This document shows, piece by piece, positions 5,844 through 8,576 of a stretch of DNA of 8,576 nt. Position 1 is the first letter of the stretch; the number at the start of each line of letters is the position of its first letter. The position numbers were made by a program, and so were the translations under genes. The stretch spans positions 1 to 8,576 of the forward strand of contig CALGPD010000398.1 of assembly GCA_937960625.1 (NCBI GenBank), read 5' to 3'. The notes below the pieces were generated by a model. That model ran no database searches, was not told the origin of the DNA, and saw only the letters and a program-made list of their open reading frames with translations. The stretch comes from an uncultured Spirochaetia bacterium. GTDB taxonomy: Bacteria > Spirochaetota > CALGPD01.

Positions 5844-7724
5844 TTAATAAAGTTTATTAATTTCATTAATAAACTTTTCAACATACATTCCAATAGAAAT
5901 AAACCCGAATATCTTGGAATTTTTAGGTAAATCAGGATCTAAAATCTTATTACTAGTATGTTTGATAATTGCAAGAAAATATTCAATCTTTGCTTCATCT
6001 GAAAAAGTAATATGGTCAACGAACTTTCTTAACTCGTTAATTGCTTCATATAATTTTCTGTATTGGGTTGAACTAAACTCTACCGGAACAGGGCCTAAAT
6101 TTAAAGTTTTACCTGCTAATAAATATTTTTCAAACCTTATGTATTGAGTTATGTTTAAATGCCCGGCAAGTTCAACGAGAAATTTCAATTCGACCTCGAA
6201 CTTTGCAAGGTCATCTAAAACGAGCTTTTCTTCATATCCGAAAAAATTCATGAGATAAATATTCCGCGTTTCATGCCCGATTACAATGCTTTTTGAATTT
6301 AAATTCCCATGAGTAACGCCAAAATAACACCCCAGCCATTTATTTCGCAGAAAATTAGAAGTAAAAAAATAAACCGGATTATAGATTTTAACTTCAAAAG
6401 TTTTTAACGCAATGTATTCATTTTGCGGAACTTGTCCTAAAAAATTAGCACATTCCGCCTTGAATTTTTCAATAAAACGGTTGTCAAAAACATAGTGTTG
6501 TTCAAGCTTAACTTTGCGCTTGATACTGCGTTTATGAATTCTTTGAAAGGATTTAATAATTTTCTTAACAATTTGAATATATTCATGCAATTGGTCATCA
6601 GTGCGCACAATCTTATAATAGTCATTAAACGTATATAAAATTTCTTCATTTTCAAATGCGTAAACAATAGCTCCCCAGTCATCAATATCGATATAATCAA
6701 CAATCACAGGCCGGGAAAAATCCAAGAACGTCTCTGCTAACTCTATTGAACGTTTTTCCGTTGCTATATTTGCAGCCCGTCCAACGCGCAGTAAAGTACC
6801 CTGGCTCTTACGGAACTTAAAATCCATCAAAAGTACGCTGTATGTACAAGTACCATTCGCTTCTTCATCCAGTAATTTTAACGTTATATCTTTATAATCA
6901 CCGAAAAATAATTTAATCATGCTTTTTAATTCTTGATGAATGCCGAATATCCCATATTTGTCGTCAATAAAATTAATAGACTGCTTTGACTGGTCCCAGG
7001 GAGCATAAACATTTTTAAATCCCTTTAAATTCATTGCGCGGTAAAAATCATCTGCGTGGTCATATATTCTCACCCTGAAATTTCTTTCAAGGTTTTTTAA
7101 AGTCTCGAAATGCAGTCTTCTATTGGATGTAGTTGTCAGCTGGCTTGAAATGTTTATGTTATTTATCCCCATACGGAATTTCAAATCATAAATTAAATAC
7201 CGGATGTTTAATTCGGTTCTTACACCCACAATGAAAATACTTACGTTATAAACCTTCTCAATGCCAATAATGGTTTTTAATACTTTTTCAAGGTCGGAAC
7301 TTACAAAATCACATTTACCGTTGGATACAACGAGATGGGTAGACAAATCACCTCTCTCACGGTGCTTTATCACGTTAATGGGTTCAACCCCTCTTGTACT
7401 CTCAATACAGTGCAATCCGTAAGTGGTCATACTCTCATCAGAATTTGGATCACCCAATTTATGAGATTCTATAATATTAATAACTTCAAGCTTTTTAGTT
7501 TTTTCCGAATATAAGGATTTAATAAACCTTGTTAATAAACCCTCTCTTCTTTCATTGCCAAGTAACCGCCTTGATTCTACAGGCCCAACATGCAACGCGC
7601 TGGGAAGAGAATCATCATGATGCAAGAAAGATATATAATCATTTTGAAGACGTTGTGTTATAAGAATATTCTTTTCCAAATCTTCCCCCAATCGTAAATA
7701 AATTATACTAAAATATTTTACCAT
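5844..7724 (-). CDS. Two-domain protein: isochorismatase-like fold fused to an APH-like kinase fold (TCAD9-like); both active sites appear degenerate
   Basis: Residues 18-232 follow the isochorismatase/cysteine-hydrolase pattern: ILITQRLQNDY at the first strand (compare VIDMQNDF), LPSALHVGPVESRRLLG, a FVSSDLEKVL helix, then IVGVRTELNIRYLIYDL and a C-terminal HFETLKNLERNFRVRI. Residues about 274-590 follow an aminoglycoside-phosphotransferase-like fold: GTLLRVGRA (310-318), WGAIVYAF, a catalytic-loop-like THGNLNSKSIVI (471-482), and IYLMNFFGYEEKLVLDDLAKFEVELKF (split at 489-515). I recall this architecture from the TCAD9 (ternary complex associated domain 9) family, linked to bacterial conflict systems; that link is from memory. 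Expected catalytic residues are replaced in both halves (R25, S134, N173; R313, N474, S479, N493). No signal peptide, so cytoplasmic. An alternative TTG start at 7679 (611 residues) has a better ribosome-binding site and fits the domain boundary. The gene diverges from the vWA gene. Confidence 0.78.
   Translation of the reverse strand: MVKYFSIIYLRLGEDLEKNILITQRLQNDYISFLHHDDSLPSALHVGPVESRRLLGNERREGLLTRFIKSLYSEKTKKLEVINIIESHKLGDPNSDESMTTYGLHCIESTRGVEPINVIKHRERGDLSTHLVVSNGKCDFVSSDLEKVLKTIIGIEKVYNVSIFIVGVRTELNIRYLIYDLKFRMGINNINISSQLTTTSNRRLHFETLKNLERNFRVRIYDHADDFYRAMNLKGFKNVYAPWDQSKQSINFIDDKYGIFGIHQELKSMIKLFFGDYKDITLKLLDEEANGTCTYSVLLMDFKFRKSQGTLLRVGRAANIATEKRSIELAETFLDFSRPVIVDYIDIDDWGAIVYAFENEEILYTFNDYYKIVRTDDQLHEYIQIVKKIIKSFQRIHKRSIKRKVKLEQHYVFDNRFIEKFKAECANFLGQVPQNEYIALKTFEVKIYNPVYFFTSNFLRNKWLGCYFGVTHGNLNSKSIVIGHETRNIYLMNFFGYEEKLVLDDLAKFEVELKFLVELAGHLNITQYIRFEKYLLAGKTLNLGPVPVEFSSTQYRKLYEAINELRKFVDHITFSDEAKIEYFLAIIKHTSNKILDPDLPKNSKIFGFISIGMYVEKFINEINKLY
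5849..5877. repeat. Perfect 13-bp inverted repeat with 3-base loop at the 3' end of the two-domain gene
   Basis: The left arm (5849-5861) and right arm (5865-5877) are exact reverse complements around TTC. The arms cover the last eleven or so codons of the minus-strand gene, ending 5 bases before its stop. Read as RNA on the minus strand this is a strong, nearly all A-U hairpin just before the stop codon, without the GC-rich stem and U run of a classical intrinsic terminator. It may end or protect the transcript, or be a consequence of the local codons. Confidence 0.6.
7685..7689 (-). promoter_or_regulatory. Possible ribosome-binding site for an alternative TTG start of the two-domain protein
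   Basis: GGGGG (continuing into AA) on the minus strand lies 5 bases before an in-frame TTG at 7679. The ATG at 7724 has no purine-rich site upstream. The TTG start would give a protein beginning two residues before the first conserved strand (KNILITQ), which is where isochorismatase-like proteins usually begin. Confidence 0.4.
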
Positions 7725-7888
7725 TAATGTAGTAATAATTTTTAAAATAAAAAAAATATTGCAATTATTTAGTTTATACAGATTTTTAATGATATTTTTT
7801 TATCAAAAAGTGATTTTATATTTAATTCTTCAAGAATATACATAAAAAAACCGAAATTAAAGATAACTAAAAATTTACCGGATTAAGC

Positions 7889-8576
7889 ATGAAATATTTT
7901 ATACTATTATTCTTAATAATATCTTTACCTTTTAAAGCTTCCGCACGGGGAATTGCTGTTTTACCCTTTAGAGTTACTTCGTATTCTAAAACGCATAAAA
8001 AATTATCAAAAACCGTATCAAGTGTTATAACAACGCGCTTAGCTTATTCCACAAACATGAGAGTAATTAATCAAAGATATGTTTATAGAGCTATGAAAAG
8101 ATATAGAGTAAACGGTAATGAACTAAATTCAAATACAACGGGAAAAATTGCCCGGTATCTAGGCGCAAGTTATATAATAACCGGAGAAATCGTTGTAAAT
8201 TACAACAGAATATTAATGCGGGCAAAACTTATTAATGTTTCAAGGAGAAGAGATTTATACATTCTCTCAAAATCATTTAAAAGGGAGCCCGGCAGCTCAC
8301 ATTTCAGCCTTGTAAATCTATGTGAAAAAACAACAGTTTCTCTTGCAAGGCATATAATTAAACTGGATTATTATGCGGGCAGGCCTGCGATAAGGTCAAG
8401 TGACTATGATATAATGTTTATAATTGATTCTACTGCAAAAATGGAAAACGAAATAAAATTTCTTGCCAGAAATATTGAAACCATATATAACAAACTGCAA
8501 TACATAAACCCGGCGGCAAAAATACGGATATCAGTAGTGGATTTTAAAAACAAACAGGATTTATACAGAGCGAATA
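7889..8576 (+). CDS. Exported CsgG/FlgO-like domain plus von Willebrand factor A domain protein (3' end beyond window)
   Basis: An open reading frame of 229 codons reaches the window edge without a stop. A Sec signal peptide covers residues 1-19 (cleavage likely after KASA). Residues 20-120 resemble CsgG/FlgO-like envelope proteins: GIAVLPF at the first strand, a helix leading to TRLAYSTNMRVINQ, then IARYLGASYIITGEIVV and a closing strand. From about residue 173 a von Willebrand factor A domain begins with YDIMFIIDSTAKM and continues through the ISVVDFKN strand. The metal-site motif DxSxS reads D180-S-T182-A-K184, so the last Ser is Lys. The protein should act in the periplasm or outer membrane, probably in protein-protein contacts. 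The ribosome-binding site is weak (GGA at 7880-7882). It diverges from the two-domain protein across 164 bases. The rest of the vWA domain and anything after it lie outside the window. Confidence 0.85.
   Translation, partial: MKYFILLFLIISLPFKASARGIAVLPFRVTSYSKTHKKLSKTVSSVITTRLAYSTNMRVINQRYVYRAMKRYRVNGNELNSNTTGKIARYLGASYIITGEIVVNYNRILMRAKLINVSRRRDLYILSKSFKREPGSSHFSLVNLCEKTTVSLARHIIKLDYYAGRPAIRSSDYDIMFIIDSTAKMENEIKFLARNIETIYNKLQYINPAAKIRISVVDFKNKQDLYRAN

Noticed and set aside
5914..6703. Open frames of 77 and 88 codons overlapping the two-domain gene
   Set aside because: They lie inside a longer gene whose own frame shows conserved domain motifs.
7851..7881. Possible bulged hairpin (CCG-AAATT with AATTT-AC-CGG) just before the vWA gene start
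   Set aside because: Eight weak pairs with a 2-base bulge and a 13-base loop; no T run and no riboswitch-like core.

Overview
The window is a strongly AT-rich bacterial segment with dense gene packing, no RNA genes, no insertion sequences and no CRISPR. It holds seven protein genes, one cut by the right edge. The organism is a diderm: it has a bifunctional class A penicillin-binding protein, a SurA-like periplasmic chaperone fragment and a CsgG-like envelope protein. The MutL sequence carries an RELLDN version of the usual KELVEN-type ATPase motif, which I remember from spirochaetal MutL proteins such as Borrelia. I therefore lean weakly towards a spirochaete-like lineage, but this is an inference from one motif.

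Layout. On the + strand, 94-2562 encodes a PBP1A-type peptidoglycan synthase. It converges, with a 2-base gap, on a run of five minus-strand genes. Read in their own direction these are: a 626-residue two-domain protein (7724-5844), a membrane-anchored SurA-like chaperone without a prolyl isomerase domain (5690-5064), a tiny very basic exported protein (4962-4714), mutL (4693-2912) and a 63-residue stand-alone MshEN/GspE_N-like domain (2756-2565). The gaps are 153, 101, 20 and 155 bases. Only the small exported gene and mutL look firmly co-transcribed. The last gene has its own TATAAT box and a strong ribosome-binding site. On the right, 7889-8576 is the start of a plus-strand gene diverging from the 626-residue gene. 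It encodes an exported protein joining a CsgG/FlgO-like domain to a von Willebrand factor A domain, and it runs off the window.

How the genes fit together. Cell-envelope functions dominate: peptidoglycan synthesis, chaperoning, an exported basic protein and an exported vWA protein. MutL is a housekeeping repair gene among them. The most unusual gene is the 626-residue protein. Its N-terminal half follows the isochorismatase (cysteine hydrolase) fold and its C-terminal half follows an aminoglycoside-phosphotransferase-like kinase fold, resembling what I recall as the TCAD9 (ternary complex associated domain 9) family. The expected catalytic residues appear replaced in both halves, so it may be a double pseudo-enzyme with a sensing or scaffolding role. 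No stretch longer than 164 bases lacks a gene.
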